Positions 45,861 to 55,990 are shown, counted from the stretch's first letter. The stretch is DNA of 64,000 nt from Butyricimonas synergistica DSM 23225 (GCF_000379665.1 NZ_KB903372.1:62822-126821); one strand, 5' to 3'. The notes: generated by a model from the letters alone, not told the origin. Made by a program: numbers and translations.

Positions 45861-45895
45861 AAAGAGGTTGTTCAAAATAAATTGACAACCTCTTT
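45861..45895. terminator. Hairpin in the gap between metalloprotease-like and S9 genes
   Basis: AAAGAGGTTGT (45861-45871) pairs with ACAACCTCTTT (45885-45895), an 11-bp perfect stem with a 13-nt loop. T-rich sequence follows on the plus strand, but only CUUUGAAA follows in minus-strand RNA, the direction of the genes. So it may be a weak terminator or a stability element between 45963 and 45839. Confidence 0.5.
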
Positions 45896-45962
45896 TTATT
45901 TTTTTCCTGAAGGTTGTTAAAACAACTCATCACAATCTGTCCCGCCCTTATTCAAGGCAAAC

Positions 45963-48593
45963 TTATTTTTTATTGTCCAGCGCTTTCTGAACTTTGAATA
46001 ACAAAAGTTCATAATATGCTTTAGCTTCTCCCGTGTTTCTTGAAACAGCCGTATTCAACATGTCTCTGGTTTTTAGCAACATACTGTAAAAGAGATGCGT
46101 CGTCGGATAGGGTTTTGCCTCAATGAAAGGCATTTCTCCAAAACCTTTTCTTTCTTGAGCCAAAACTAATCCATCCTCCCCGAAAGTTACCGGGAATGCT
46201 GCATTCTCGAGCAAGGAATAATCACGACATTGGATATTCCGGGCACATTGAGCTTGAAAATCAGTCAAACGGAATGCTTCACGGGGAACTTCAAACACGG
46301 CTGCCGGCAAAGTAACCGATGAGGTCGCGATAATGCTTGCCAAGAAATTACTTTGCAATTTCATATCATTCATGGTCAACTTCCGATTTTTGATCGTTGG
46401 CTCCCAGATGATATTGTAAATGTCATTGATATATTCCTGGGGAGAATATTCACCACCCCGTTCTGCCGCAATAGCGATGTAACGAATACGATCTAACAAT
46501 CCGTAGATAATTTCCGTTTCGTTCTTTGCCGCAGCCTTATCCCCGATTTCAAACTCTTTCAATGCAGACTCATTGTCCAACCAAGAAAGATCTCGGGAAA
46601 GTTCTACCATATATTTCATCACTTCTCTCTGACGGGCTTTATCCACGGGCAGATAAGAAGGTTGCACATCTCCTTCGCGTTTATCGGTAAAGTACATTCC
46701 ACCGATCAAGGCATACGCGTAGCCCAATTTAGAACGTAACGCCGAAACCAAAGAATTGTACATTCCTTTTCTTTTAGCCATATTGCGATCCTCGTTTCCG
46801 TCATACCAGGTATATACATTCTGAATCGAAGCTTTTATATTATTAATGGCATACTTCAAACCTTTCACGGGGTCATTTCCCAGGTCGGCATACATAGAGG
46901 TCGGATCATACGAAGCGTATGAAGGCTGGCGTATCCCGAAACGATACATCGGATCGTCCTGATGTTCACGAATCCATTTGTCTAATGTCGCCGTTTCATC
47001 TTGCGGAGTTTTGGCATCCGGGATGGGAGTATACAACCATTTAATAGCATAAAAATCATAGGCACCCAAGCCTGTTGTCGTCAAACGAGCTCCCTTCTCC
47101 ACGTCTTCCGGCTGGGCGATATAATTAAACATGAAATAATCCATGATAGACGGGCTCAATCCATGCACCTTCGTGAAGGATGCCGAACGCAAAGAATCGG
47201 TCGGATAAGCATAGCTTGCCCCCATATTCTCCTCCAATCCCAAACATTTTCCCGTGATCTGCATCACCTTCAACCGAAGCGCTTCGCCATCCAAATCAGG
47301 AGTCGGCTTCAACGTGCGTACAGAAGGATCAGAAGCCATGGTGTTCATTAACCGATCTTCGTGCAATCCAGCAACCACGTTATCGTGAATATACATCGAC
47401 GTATTCAATATTTCACCCGTACGAGGATCTATCTGTATCGAATTTTGGATAAAATACATCCACAAAGGAGCATAACGAATTGTATTATAATTCACGTTAT
47501 TCGCGTTGAAATTCGGGTCATTAGCCGGAAAATCCCGAACAGAAAGTACATTCTTGAACCCAATCTTCTCGAAGGCTTCATTCCATGCCTCCACGCCTTC
47601 CTTCACGTAAGGCTTCCAAAATTCAGGCATCAAAGTATCCAAATAAAAGACAATAGGATTCTTTGGTTCCACCAACTCTCCATTTCTATATTTCACCTCG
47701 TCGGCTGGTTCCAGACGCCAACGTTTCGTGTAATAAACCGGTTTGAATCCTTCGCTTCCCCCGGAATAATCGGTTTTAGTAACATGAGCGACTCCTATAC
47801 GGGAATCTGCCAACCGAGGCATCATCGGGTCGGCAGGCAACAAACGCAACATCTTGTTGATCGTCGCCGTCACGGGTACATCCTTCTTCATCATGAATGC
47901 CCCGAACACCTTATGATCCACGTTATATCCCATATTACACAGAACGGTTATATTATCGTCATAAGCCTTAATCCCGACAATAGAAGAACGCTCTTTTCTG
48001 AATTTATGCTCACGAGAAACAAAACCGAACAACGAGTTTCCCGCGTAACCGGCAAACGGGTTCGTGTAGTATGAACTTTCCAAAAACAGTTTTGTCATAT
48101 CCACAACGACAGCCGTACTGTCCGGAGTGTAGGCTTTCACGTCAAAACTGGCGTAAATACCAGGTAGCGATGCTTCTGCCAAAGCACGGTTTACTTTTAC
48201 CTCTTTACCCGTATTTACAGGGAGATCAAACAGCACAGCTCTCGCTTGCAACATAGAATCCTGCAAGGTAAAACGCATACGGAAAGGATACCCGGCAAAC
48301 TGACCGACCACACCTTCCCCGTTATCACTGATGTTCTCGATAGATGAAGCCAACATCATATCCTTCTCTAACAAAGCCAAGGGAAATTCCACGTAAACTT
48401 TCTGATCGATACAATGTACTTTCATCAATCCGTCGACCGTGGTGCATTTCTTCCCCTTGAATAATTTATCATAGGGAGTTTCCACCTCTTTCTTCGTCTC
48501 CTTTTGTTCTTTCTTTCTATTTTTGGCGTCCACGTTTCCGCTCGCTCCTAAAAGAAAGATAAAGGCTAATAATATATAGATTCCGTTTTTCAT
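45963..48593 (-). CDS. Metalloprotease homologue with a destroyed zinc site (DUF5118-DUF5117-DUF4953), predicted pseudoenzyme
   Basis: 876 residues from the ATG at 48593 (MKNGIYILLAFIFLLGASGNVDA), with a signal peptide. All three family regions align with the active paralogues, including 'YPTDSLRSASFTKVHGLSPSIMDYFMFNYIAQPED'. But where the others have HExxHxxxxxH, this protein has QITGKCLGLEE (about residues 445-455; 47229-47261). All three zinc-binding His and the catalytic Glu are replaced, with no frameshift or stop. So the fold is kept under selection but catalysis by this mechanism is not possible. It lies 29 bp after its active sister (48623-51253; both exactly 876 residues). It may bind substrate, act as a partner or inhibitor, or do something else (inference). 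Confidence 0.9.
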   Translation of the reverse strand: MKNGIYILLAFIFLLGASGNVDAKNRKKEQKETKKEVETPYDKLFKGKKCTTVDGLMKVHCIDQKVYVEFPLALLEKDMMLASSIENISDNGEGVVGQFAGYPFRMRFTLQDSMLQARAVLFDLPVNTGKEVKVNRALAEASLPGIYASFDVKAYTPDSTAVVVDMTKLFLESSYYTNPFAGYAGNSLFGFVSREHKFRKERSSIVGIKAYDDNITVLCNMGYNVDHKVFGAFMMKKDVPVTATINKMLRLLPADPMMPRLADSRIGVAHVTKTDYSGGSEGFKPVYYTKRWRLEPADEVKYRNGELVEPKNPIVFYLDTLMPEFWKPYVKEGVEAWNEAFEKIGFKNVLSVRDFPANDPNFNANNVNYNTIRYAPLWMYFIQNSIQIDPRTGEILNTSMYIHDNVVAGLHEDRLMNTMASDPSVRTLKPTPDLDGEALRLKVMQITGKCLGLEENMGASYAYPTDSLRSASFTKVHGLSPSIMDYFMFNYIAQPEDVEKGARLTTTGLGAYDFYAIKWLYTPIPDAKTPQDETATLDKWIREHQDDPMYRFGIRQPSYASYDPTSMYADLGNDPVKGLKYAINNIKASIQNVYTWYDGNEDRNMAKRKGMYNSLVSALRSKLGYAYALIGGMYFTDKREGDVQPSYLPVDKARQREVMKYMVELSRDLSWLDNESALKEFEIGDKAAAKNETEIIYGLLDRIRYIAIAAERGGEYSPQEYINDIYNIIWEPTIKNRKLTMNDMKLQSNFLASIIATSSVTLPAAVFEVPREAFRLTDFQAQCARNIQCRDYSLLENAAFPVTFGEDGLVLAQERKGFGEMPFIEAKPYPTTHLFYSMLLKTRDMLNTAVSRNTGEAKAYYELLLFKVQKALDNKK

Positions 48594-48622
48594 TTCGAAC
48601 TTATTTATCAACATGAATACAA

Positions 48623-51253
48623 CTATTTTTTCAATGCCTGTTCGATCTTGTAGATCAACAAACGATAATGTTGACGAGTATCCGAATTTCCGGTATTTGC
48701 TTTACTCTTCAATAAAGCCAGTGTATTCTGTAAATACTCGAAATACAGATGCTCTAACGGTTCATAAGGAGGAGTCACGGAAAGATGCCACCCAAAACCT
48801 TGCACATCTTCACCCTGGCAACATGACCCGGTATGTCCTACCACTTCCCGGTTGGTAAACATCCCCATCCAATGTTCTGGGATTTCACCATACATTTCAC
48901 GGCTCTTGGCTTTCACGTATTCCGGAACCTGAATCATCAAATTCTCGGCAGAGAAAGCTAGCGGGTTAGCCCGGTTCATATTGATTCCGGTATTCCCGAT
49001 CGTGAAAGAAGTCATATTCAATTGTAATTTTTTCTCCAAATTAGTCAATGAACGTCCTTGTCTTGTCGGGTTCCACACGAAATCCATCAAATCTTTCATG
49101 TAGTCACGCTGGGTATAAGCGCCCTTGCCTGCTTTATCGGCACTCATAGCTACCGGTCCGAAACGTTTCATCAAACCATCCAGGATCATATCTTCCAAAT
49201 CGGAAGTAATTCTGGAACGAAGTTCAAAGTTTTTCAACAATTCCTCGTTATCCAGCCAAGACAAATCTTTCAATTGATCCAACATGAAACGGGTAGCCCG
49301 TTTCTGTTTCTCGGTTTCAACAGATTGATAGCTAGGACGGGCATCACCTGCATAACGCTCGTTCAAATACACGCCACCGATATTAAAAATCACGTGATTG
49401 ATATAACGGACATACTGGTAGATCACTTCATTGTAAATATTCTCCCGGAAACGGAAATCTTTATCATCCTCACCAACCCACTCGTTCAAGTGGCTCAATA
49501 AATATTTCAAGTTATTCACGCCATACGTGGCAGCTTTTACAGCATCATCTCCCAAATCTTCCTCCATGGAACTCGGGTCAATCCGGTAATAGATTTGTTG
49601 TTTCCCGTAACGGTAAACCGGGTCATTGGATTTCTCGGTAATCCATTTATCCAACGTCGGCACCTCATCTTTCGGTGTTGCAGCATCAAAGATAGGAGTA
49701 TACAACCAATGGATAGCATACATATCGTACACGCCCAAGTCCGGCGGAGTCATCTTCACCCCACGGGCTGCATCACCAGGTTGTGCCACGTAATTATTAC
49801 GAGCGTAATCCATGATGGAATAAGTCGTACCATACTTTTGCGTGAATGACGGGGACCGCAACGAGTCTACCGGAATTGCCGAAGAAGACCCCATGTTGTG
49901 CATCAATGACAAACAATGCCCGATCTCGTGGGCTACCACGTAATGGATACAGTCACCCAAAGTCTTTTCGTCCAATACCTTTTTACGAACAGACGGGTCT
50001 GCCGGACCACCTTGAATGAAACGCCAGTTTTGTACCAGCTCGATCAGGTTATGATATAAATAAACGGAAGCATTCAAAATCTCTCCCGTACGAGGGTCTG
50101 TCCAGGAGGGTCCCATCGCATTCGCAGTCCAGGAAGGAGAATAACGAACACAAGAATACTTCAAATTATCCGGATCGAATTCAGGATCATCCGTGGGGAA
50201 ATCTTTCGCGACAATAGCATTTTTGAAACCGATCGCCTCAAAAGCAGCTTGCCATTGCTCCACCCCTTCTTTGATATATTTTACCCAAGCCTCCGGGAAA
50301 GTATTATCCACGTAGAACACGATCGGCTTCACTGGTTCTACCAATTCACCCCGCTTGTAGACTTCCACGTCTTTCGGCTCCAATCTCCAACGGTTTGCAA
50401 AATAAAGTGGCTGTACACCGGAACCATCACTGGTAAACTCGGACATTCCCCCGATAAAAATACCGATACGGGGATCCGCATAACGGGGACGCATCGGTTC
50501 CTCCGGCAAAAGGATCAAACTGCGTGTCATCTCGGCTGTAAAAGGAGCCTTGTAGATATAATAATAACGTTCGTCATTGACACTGATTTCATAATTCAAT
50601 GCCGAACCGACACTGATATTATCGGCATACGCTTTGATTTTCGTGATTTGTGAATCCTCTCTCTTGAACACCTTATCCAACCGGCGACGGTATAAAATAG
50701 GCGCGTAAGCCGAGAAGGGACTGATGTTGTCGTCGTCAGACAGAAAATAATCCGTCACGTCAAAAACAACGGCAGTACTATCCGGTGAATATGCCTCTAT
50801 TTTAAAAGCCTTCATCACTGCCGGAGTCGTGCTTTCAGCAATACGTTCTTTGATTTTTTTATCATTGGACGTGTAATTCGTGTTCACCAAACACAAATTA
50901 ATTGTTGAATCCAATTTGGTAAACGTGATATGCAACGGATCATAGGGTTTCTCTCCCACGCTTCCAAAACCGTTATTCGTGATCTTGGTAATCGTAGACC
51001 CCAATAGCATATCCTTGTTTAACAGGTTCAACGGAAATTCAAAATAAACTTTCCCGTCCATCTTGTGAATCGTGACCATCCCTTTCACGGTTTCACACTT
51101 CTTCTCTTTGAACAATTTGTCATACGCCGTTTCCTTCTTCTCCACACTCTCTTTCTTGGACTCCTTTTTCTTCCTCTCCCCGGCATAAGTTACCGACGTA
51201 GCCTGCATGAAAAATAATCCTGCTGCTACACAAAGAATTGTTTTCAATTTCAT
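48623..51253 (-). CDS. Secreted zinc-dependent metalloprotease (DUF5118-DUF5117-DUF4953 family)
   Basis: 876 residues; signal peptide 'LKTILCVAAGLFFMQATSVTYA'. DUF5118-like start ('TAYDKLFKEKKCETVKGMVTIHKMDGKVYFEFPLNLL'), DUF5117, then DUF4953 with zinc motif HEIGHCLSLMH at about residues 442-452 (49898-49930): three His and the Glu intact. The usual metzincin Gly is Ser here. The Met-turn candidate 'SIMDYARNNY' is present. Predicted active. It lies 45 bp after the DPP-like gene at 51299 and 29 bp before the dead paralogue. It gives block A an endopeptidase that block B lacks. Confidence 0.92.
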   Translation of the reverse strand: MKLKTILCVAAGLFFMQATSVTYAGERKKKESKKESVEKKETAYDKLFKEKKCETVKGMVTIHKMDGKVYFEFPLNLLNKDMLLGSTITKITNNGFGSVGEKPYDPLHITFTKLDSTINLCLVNTNYTSNDKKIKERIAESTTPAVMKAFKIEAYSPDSTAVVFDVTDYFLSDDDNISPFSAYAPILYRRRLDKVFKREDSQITKIKAYADNISVGSALNYEISVNDERYYYIYKAPFTAEMTRSLILLPEEPMRPRYADPRIGIFIGGMSEFTSDGSGVQPLYFANRWRLEPKDVEVYKRGELVEPVKPIVFYVDNTFPEAWVKYIKEGVEQWQAAFEAIGFKNAIVAKDFPTDDPEFDPDNLKYSCVRYSPSWTANAMGPSWTDPRTGEILNASVYLYHNLIELVQNWRFIQGGPADPSVRKKVLDEKTLGDCIHYVVAHEIGHCLSLMHNMGSSSAIPVDSLRSPSFTQKYGTTYSIMDYARNNYVAQPGDAARGVKMTPPDLGVYDMYAIHWLYTPIFDAATPKDEVPTLDKWITEKSNDPVYRYGKQQIYYRIDPSSMEEDLGDDAVKAATYGVNNLKYLLSHLNEWVGEDDKDFRFRENIYNEVIYQYVRYINHVIFNIGGVYLNERYAGDARPSYQSVETEKQKRATRFMLDQLKDLSWLDNEELLKNFELRSRITSDLEDMILDGLMKRFGPVAMSADKAGKGAYTQRDYMKDLMDFVWNPTRQGRSLTNLEKKLQLNMTSFTIGNTGINMNRANPLAFSAENLMIQVPEYVKAKSREMYGEIPEHWMGMFTNREVVGHTGSCCQGEDVQGFGWHLSVTPPYEPLEHLYFEYLQNTLALLKSKANTGNSDTRQHYRLLIYKIEQALKK

Positions 51254-51298
51254 AATTAATCTTTTACTGGATTTACATTATAGTACACATACAATACA

Positions 51299-53623
51299 TT
51301 ATCTTTCCAAAAAGTAATTCAAATCCCCCTGATAATCCGCCGAGGCATCCCCCAACAGATGTTTAGCAAAATGGAACCACAACTTGCATTCAAAGAACTC
51401 TTCCGCCTCACCGGAGAATCCGTGAGAATTACCGGGCAACACGAGCATATCGAAGTTCTTCCCCTCTTTAATCAAGGCATCGACCACTCGCAGGGTATGT
51501 GACGGATGCACCGTGCGATCCATATCCCCGGTCACGATCAACAATCCTCCCTTGTAATTTTTCGCCAATTCCTGGTTCGTCTTGCTCCGGGTTTCAAAAG
51601 TGATTTCTTCCCGTTCGTTTCCCGCACTGTCTTTTACCACCTGCTTTTTCTCCTTCACGCCATAGTGAATTTCAACAAATCCCTTGTTGTAAATATTATT
51701 ATCGTGATTCCCTGCCGAAGATACCGCTGCACTGTAAAAATCCGGATAAGTCAACAATGCCGCCGTGGACATAAACCCACCACCGGAATGACCGAATATT
51801 CCCACTTTTTTCACGTTAATAAAGGGGTAACGTTGTGCCAATTGCTCAATCGCGTATTTATCGTCAGCCAAAGGATAATCCCGCTGGTTACCGTACCCGT
51901 AAGTATGGTAATATTTCCCCCGCATAGGCGTTCCACCCCGGTGTCCCATGGATACAACAATAAAACCGACTTGAGCCAAACGGGTATTCATGTCATCGTT
52001 TACCGTGAAACGGGTTTGCACGTATTCAAAGAAAGGTCCCGGGTAAACGGACGAAATAATCGGGTAAGTTTTCGTGGAATCAAAATCCGCCGGTTTCCAC
52101 ATCACGCCATAAATGTCCGTCACCCCATCTGCCGCCTTCACTTTAAAACGCTCGGGCTTCTTCCAGCCGAAAGCATAAAGGCTTTCCAAATCCGCCTTTT
52201 CCAACTCGACAATCACTTTACCTTTCCGGTCACGTACCACGTTCACGGGCTCCATATCCACCCGTGAATAACTATCCACGAAATACTTGCTCGACGGGGA
52301 TATATTCACGTTATGGGAAGCATTCTCCGGAGTCAATAATGTTATCGCATTAGTTTTGTCCAAGTCGGCACGATAAAGGACATAATAGTAAGGATCGATC
52401 TCTTTCTCCTTGCCCAAGCCTATAAAATAAATTTGCCGGTTTGTCGTGTCGATCTTCATGATCGGTCCGGCAACCCATGACCCGGAAGTAACTTGATTTT
52501 TCAAGTTTCCATCCTTATCATACAAGTAATAATGCCCCCACCCATTACGTTCGGAACGGAAAAGAATCTCGTTCCCGTCATTCAAAAAATGAATGGCACG
52601 CATTTGATAATCCAGATAGGGCTTGTCAATCTCATGAATCAACACTTTCACCTCTCCTGTTTCCGTATCTACCACGCAAATCTCGCACTCATCCCATGTC
52701 CGCTTATAACGTTGGAAATAAAGCCGTTTTGCATCTTTACTGGCATACAAGATGTCTATATATTGATCTTTCCATCGATCTATATTAATCTTTTTCACCT
52801 CACGGGTATCGGCATCACCGATCAACAACTCGAACTGAATCACGTTCTTATCTCCCGCCAACTCTGCCTTATACGTCTTCAAGCGAGGACGGGGGTTCGC
52901 CAGCGCATCAATCAACCATAAATCACTTACTTCGCGGGAATCCTCCCGGATAGCGTAAAACTTGTGCCCCGTCTTAAACCATTTGGCAGAACATCCCATG
53001 CGTTCGTCCAATTCGCCTTCGTCTTCCCGATTGAACGTGAAATAACGCTCCCCGTCGGCAGTCAATTGCACTTCAATCGTGTCCTTCCCTTTATTCGGGT
53101 TCCCCACGATATAAAGATTATTGCGTTTAGCAAACAGCATATAGGAACTATCCTGACAATAATACATCCAGTAAGGATTATAATTGGTTTGTCCCTTTTG
53201 TTTTTCCGCCAACTTCAACTCTTTCGTGTTGATATTATAGGTGAAATCCTTCCGGTCAAACCAAAAACGAATTGTTTCACCATCCGCATCGAAAGTAAAA
53301 TCCAGGTCCAGATCCTTATGATTATATCCCTTCCTCGTGATCTCGCTAATCTTCATCAACAATTCCGCGTTATCGAAAAGCAGACGTTTCTCTTTTTTAG
53401 CCGGATCGACCAAATAATAGTTTTTTCCTTCACTCGTGCGAAATGAATACCAAAAACGATCCGTGTTATTAATATAACGTGGACTTACTTCCAGGCTATT
53501 CTTCGTCAAAGGCACTTGTGTTATGCGCCGGAAGCGCTCGGCAAGCTCATAATTCGCTTTTTGCTGCCCGAACGCTCCAACGGTAACAAGTAAAAATAGA
53601 CCGAATAAAAAATTCTTTATCAT
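51299..53623 (-). CDS. DPP-IV-like S9 peptidase
   Basis: 774 residues; signal peptide 'MIKNFLFGLFLLVTVGAFGQ', mature start 'QKANYELAERFRRITQVPLTKNSLEVSPRYI'. Propeller plus hydrolase; Ser in GHSGGG (about 613, codon 51785-51787), Asp in 'VTGDMDRTVHPSHT', His in 'LPGNSHGFSG'. Its best match in the window is 28824-31148, the second DPP gene of block B, so it holds the equivalent position. Its ATG overlaps the stop of the upstream paralogue (ATGA at 53620-53623), a sign of translational coupling. Third of three consecutive DPP-like genes in block A. Confidence 0.92.
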   Translation of the reverse strand: MIKNFLFGLFLLVTVGAFGQQKANYELAERFRRITQVPLTKNSLEVSPRYINNTDRFWYSFRTSEGKNYYLVDPAKKEKRLLFDNAELLMKISEITRKGYNHKDLDLDFTFDADGETIRFWFDRKDFTYNINTKELKLAEKQKGQTNYNPYWMYYCQDSSYMLFAKRNNLYIVGNPNKGKDTIEVQLTADGERYFTFNREDEGELDERMGCSAKWFKTGHKFYAIREDSREVSDLWLIDALANPRPRLKTYKAELAGDKNVIQFELLIGDADTREVKKINIDRWKDQYIDILYASKDAKRLYFQRYKRTWDECEICVVDTETGEVKVLIHEIDKPYLDYQMRAIHFLNDGNEILFRSERNGWGHYYLYDKDGNLKNQVTSGSWVAGPIMKIDTTNRQIYFIGLGKEKEIDPYYYVLYRADLDKTNAITLLTPENASHNVNISPSSKYFVDSYSRVDMEPVNVVRDRKGKVIVELEKADLESLYAFGWKKPERFKVKAADGVTDIYGVMWKPADFDSTKTYPIISSVYPGPFFEYVQTRFTVNDDMNTRLAQVGFIVVSMGHRGGTPMRGKYYHTYGYGNQRDYPLADDKYAIEQLAQRYPFINVKKVGIFGHSGGGFMSTAALLTYPDFYSAAVSSAGNHDNNIYNKGFVEIHYGVKEKKQVVKDSAGNEREEITFETRSKTNQELAKNYKGGLLIVTGDMDRTVHPSHTLRVVDALIKEGKNFDMLVLPGNSHGFSGEAEEFFECKLWFHFAKHLLGDASADYQGDLNYFLER

Positions 53624-55959
53624 CTATCAGCTTTCTTGTATTGTTCAATCTCATAATAATAATCCCCGGTATCATCCCCAAGCAGGATACGGGCAAAATG
53701 GAACCACATCTTATGCTCGTAAAATGTATTCTCCGCCCCACTGAAACCATGATTCGATCTCGGTAAAATGATCATATCAAAATTTTTGTCTGCTTTAATC
53801 AACGCATCGACCATACGCAACGAATGAGCCGGATGCACGTTATCATCCATCCAACCGTGAATCAACAACAGACCGCCTTTATATCGTTTCGCCAGTTCCA
53901 TATTCGTACCCACCTTGAATTTAAAGGTCGATTCCGTCCGGTCGCCATTCACGCTATCCTTGATCACCTTCTTTTCTTCTTTCACCCCGTTGTGAGTTTC
54001 TCCCCACCAGTGATTATAAATTGTATTGTCATGATTTCCCGCGGAAGAAACAGCTGCCTTGTAGAAATCCGGGTAAGTACAGATAGCAGCAGTAGACATA
54101 AATCCTCCCCCGGAATGACCGTAGATACCAACTTTCGTCGCATCGATAAAAGGATAACGGTCAGCCAATTGCTCTATCGCGTATTTGTCATCCGCTAACG
54201 GATAATCCCGCAATCTTCCGTGACTGTAAGTATGATAGAATTTTCCCCGCATAGGCGTTCCCCCGCGGTGCCCCACGGCAATCACGATAAAGCCCAATTG
54301 AGCCAAACGGGTATTGTCATCATGAATCAACCGGAATTGTGTCGGCACGTATTCATAAAATGGACCGGGATACACGGAAGAAATAATCGGGTAAACCTTC
54401 GTCGAATCAAAATCAAATGGCTTCCACATCACCCCGTATAGGTCTGTCGTTCCGTCGGCTGCCTTTACTTTAAACCGTTCCGGAGCCTTCCATCCCATCT
54501 CTAGAGCCCGGCGAATATCAGGTTTCTCCAATTCCATGATTTCTTTTCCTTTTCGGTTTCTCAACACGATACGGGGAACCATATCCACTCGCTCGTAGGT
54601 ATCCACGAAATATTTAAAAGATTTCGAGAAATGTACCTGATGATTCGTGTTATCAAAAGTCAATTGTGTCAGACTTTCCGGTTTGTCAATATTCACCTTA
54701 CACGGGGTATAATAATACGGGTCGATATTTTCGTCTTTCCCCAAAGCGTAGAAATAAAGCGTACGTCCCACGGTATCAATATCCGAACAAGGACCGGCAA
54801 CCCATTCCCCAGAAGTAATAGCATGTTTAAAATTCCCTTCGTTATCATAGAGATAATAATGTCCCCAGCCTGTACGTTCTGAACGATAGATAATATCCTT
54901 CCCGTCATTCAAGAACATAATATTTGCCATCTTGTAATCCATAAAAGGTTTGTCTATCTCGTGGATTAACACTTTCACCTCTCCCGTAGTAAGATCGGCA
55001 ACGCAAACCTCCTGTTCGTCAAAAGCCCGGGTCTTCCGTCCGAAATAGATCTTATTACCGTCCTTGGAGGTATAAAGCACATCTACATACTGGTCTTGCC
55101 AATGATCAATATCGATCGTTTTCACCTCTTTTGTTTCCACGTCGATAACCGTCAACTTGTATTTTTCCAATTTCTGATCGCCTGCCATGGAATACTTGTA
55201 CGTTTTCACTTTAGGACGGGGAGTTTCCATCACGTCCACCAGAAACAATTCATCCACGTGCCGGGTATCCTCACGCAAGGCATACACTTTCTTGGAATCT
55301 TTCATCCACACGGCAACGGGAGCTGCCGGGAATGTATCCGTACCAACCTCTTCTTCTTCCTTGAAATAAGAGAAATATTTCTCGCCATCTGTCGTCAATT
55401 GCACGATCGTGGTATCTTTCCCTTTATCCTTATTTCCCATGACATATAGGTTATGACGTTGGGCAAACAAAATATAAGTGCTATCCGGTGAATATTTTTT
55501 CCATGATTCCCCGAATCCCTTATGAATAACCGTATCTAATTTCGTTACTTCCTCCGTTTTCATATCATAACGATACTTATGCTTTTCGTAATCGAATGTG
55601 AAAGAAGTACCTTTTTTATCAAACTCTAATCCTTGAAACATAAAATTTTTTGCGTCACACACCTCGTGTGTTTCTTTATTCAGAAACCCGAATAACTTCT
55701 CCGTGTTAAACAGCAAACGCTTCTCCCTCTTCTCCGGATTCACGTAGTAATAACGTTTCCCTTCCTCCGTCGTGAAAGAGTACCAAAAGCACTCCCCATC
55801 ATTGATATACATGGGATATATACTCATACTGTTTCTATCTGCCGACCGGAAGTTTCGGCTAGAGAAACGATCTGCAAGTTTAAAATTAGCCTTTTGTTGC
55901 GCGCATACAGAACTTCCTGCCACCACCAACAAAAGCATGATGATATATTTTGTCCTCAT
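53620..55959 (-). CDS. DPP-IV-like S9 peptidase, extra copy specific to block A
   Basis: 779 residues from the ATG at 55959 (MRTKYIIMLLLVVAGSSVCA-QQKANFKLADRFSSRNFRSADRNSM). The ORF extends to 56034 but would overlap the upstream gene and spoil the signal peptide. Catalytic Ser in GHSGGG (about 616, codon 54112-54114) and His in 'LPRSNHGFSG'. The Asp motif has drifted to 'IHGWMDDNVHPAHS' (TGDMD in the paralogues), with the Asp kept. It has no counterpart in block B, so it was inserted or gained there, or lost from B. Stop overlaps the next gene by ATGA. Confidence 0.91.
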   Translation of the reverse strand: MRTKYIIMLLLVVAGSSVCAQQKANFKLADRFSSRNFRSADRNSMSIYPMYINDGECFWYSFTTEEGKRYYYVNPEKREKRLLFNTEKLFGFLNKETHEVCDAKNFMFQGLEFDKKGTSFTFDYEKHKYRYDMKTEEVTKLDTVIHKGFGESWKKYSPDSTYILFAQRHNLYVMGNKDKGKDTTIVQLTTDGEKYFSYFKEEEEVGTDTFPAAPVAVWMKDSKKVYALREDTRHVDELFLVDVMETPRPKVKTYKYSMAGDQKLEKYKLTVIDVETKEVKTIDIDHWQDQYVDVLYTSKDGNKIYFGRKTRAFDEQEVCVADLTTGEVKVLIHEIDKPFMDYKMANIMFLNDGKDIIYRSERTGWGHYYLYDNEGNFKHAITSGEWVAGPCSDIDTVGRTLYFYALGKDENIDPYYYTPCKVNIDKPESLTQLTFDNTNHQVHFSKSFKYFVDTYERVDMVPRIVLRNRKGKEIMELEKPDIRRALEMGWKAPERFKVKAADGTTDLYGVMWKPFDFDSTKVYPIISSVYPGPFYEYVPTQFRLIHDDNTRLAQLGFIVIAVGHRGGTPMRGKFYHTYSHGRLRDYPLADDKYAIEQLADRYPFIDATKVGIYGHSGGGFMSTAAICTYPDFYKAAVSSAGNHDNTIYNHWWGETHNGVKEEKKVIKDSVNGDRTESTFKFKVGTNMELAKRYKGGLLLIHGWMDDNVHPAHSLRMVDALIKADKNFDMIILPRSNHGFSGAENTFYEHKMWFHFARILLGDDTGDYYYEIEQYKKADR

Positions 55960-55961
55960 TT

Positions 55962-55990
55962 TCAATCCTCCATTTTCAATTTTCAATTCC
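55962..55990. repeat. Short TTTTCAATT tandem repeat at a gene junction
   Basis: TTTTCAAT occurs three times, once before and twice after a CCTCCA interruption, around the 16-bp gap between two DPP-like genes. The stop codon of the gene at 55976 (GAAAATTGA on the minus strand) is formed inside the repeat. Possible replication-slippage product. Confidence 0.5.

Noticed and set aside
47361-48074. Plus-strand 237-codon frame opposite the dead metalloprotease
   Set aside because: Shadow of a real gene; no recognisable protein features or promoter.
51506-52267. Plus-strand 253-codon frame antisense to a DPP-like gene
   Set aside because: It lies entirely inside a well-supported S9 gene and its composition (His, Ile, Arg rich) is typical of a reverse-frame shadow. 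Similar frames occur opposite the paralogues.
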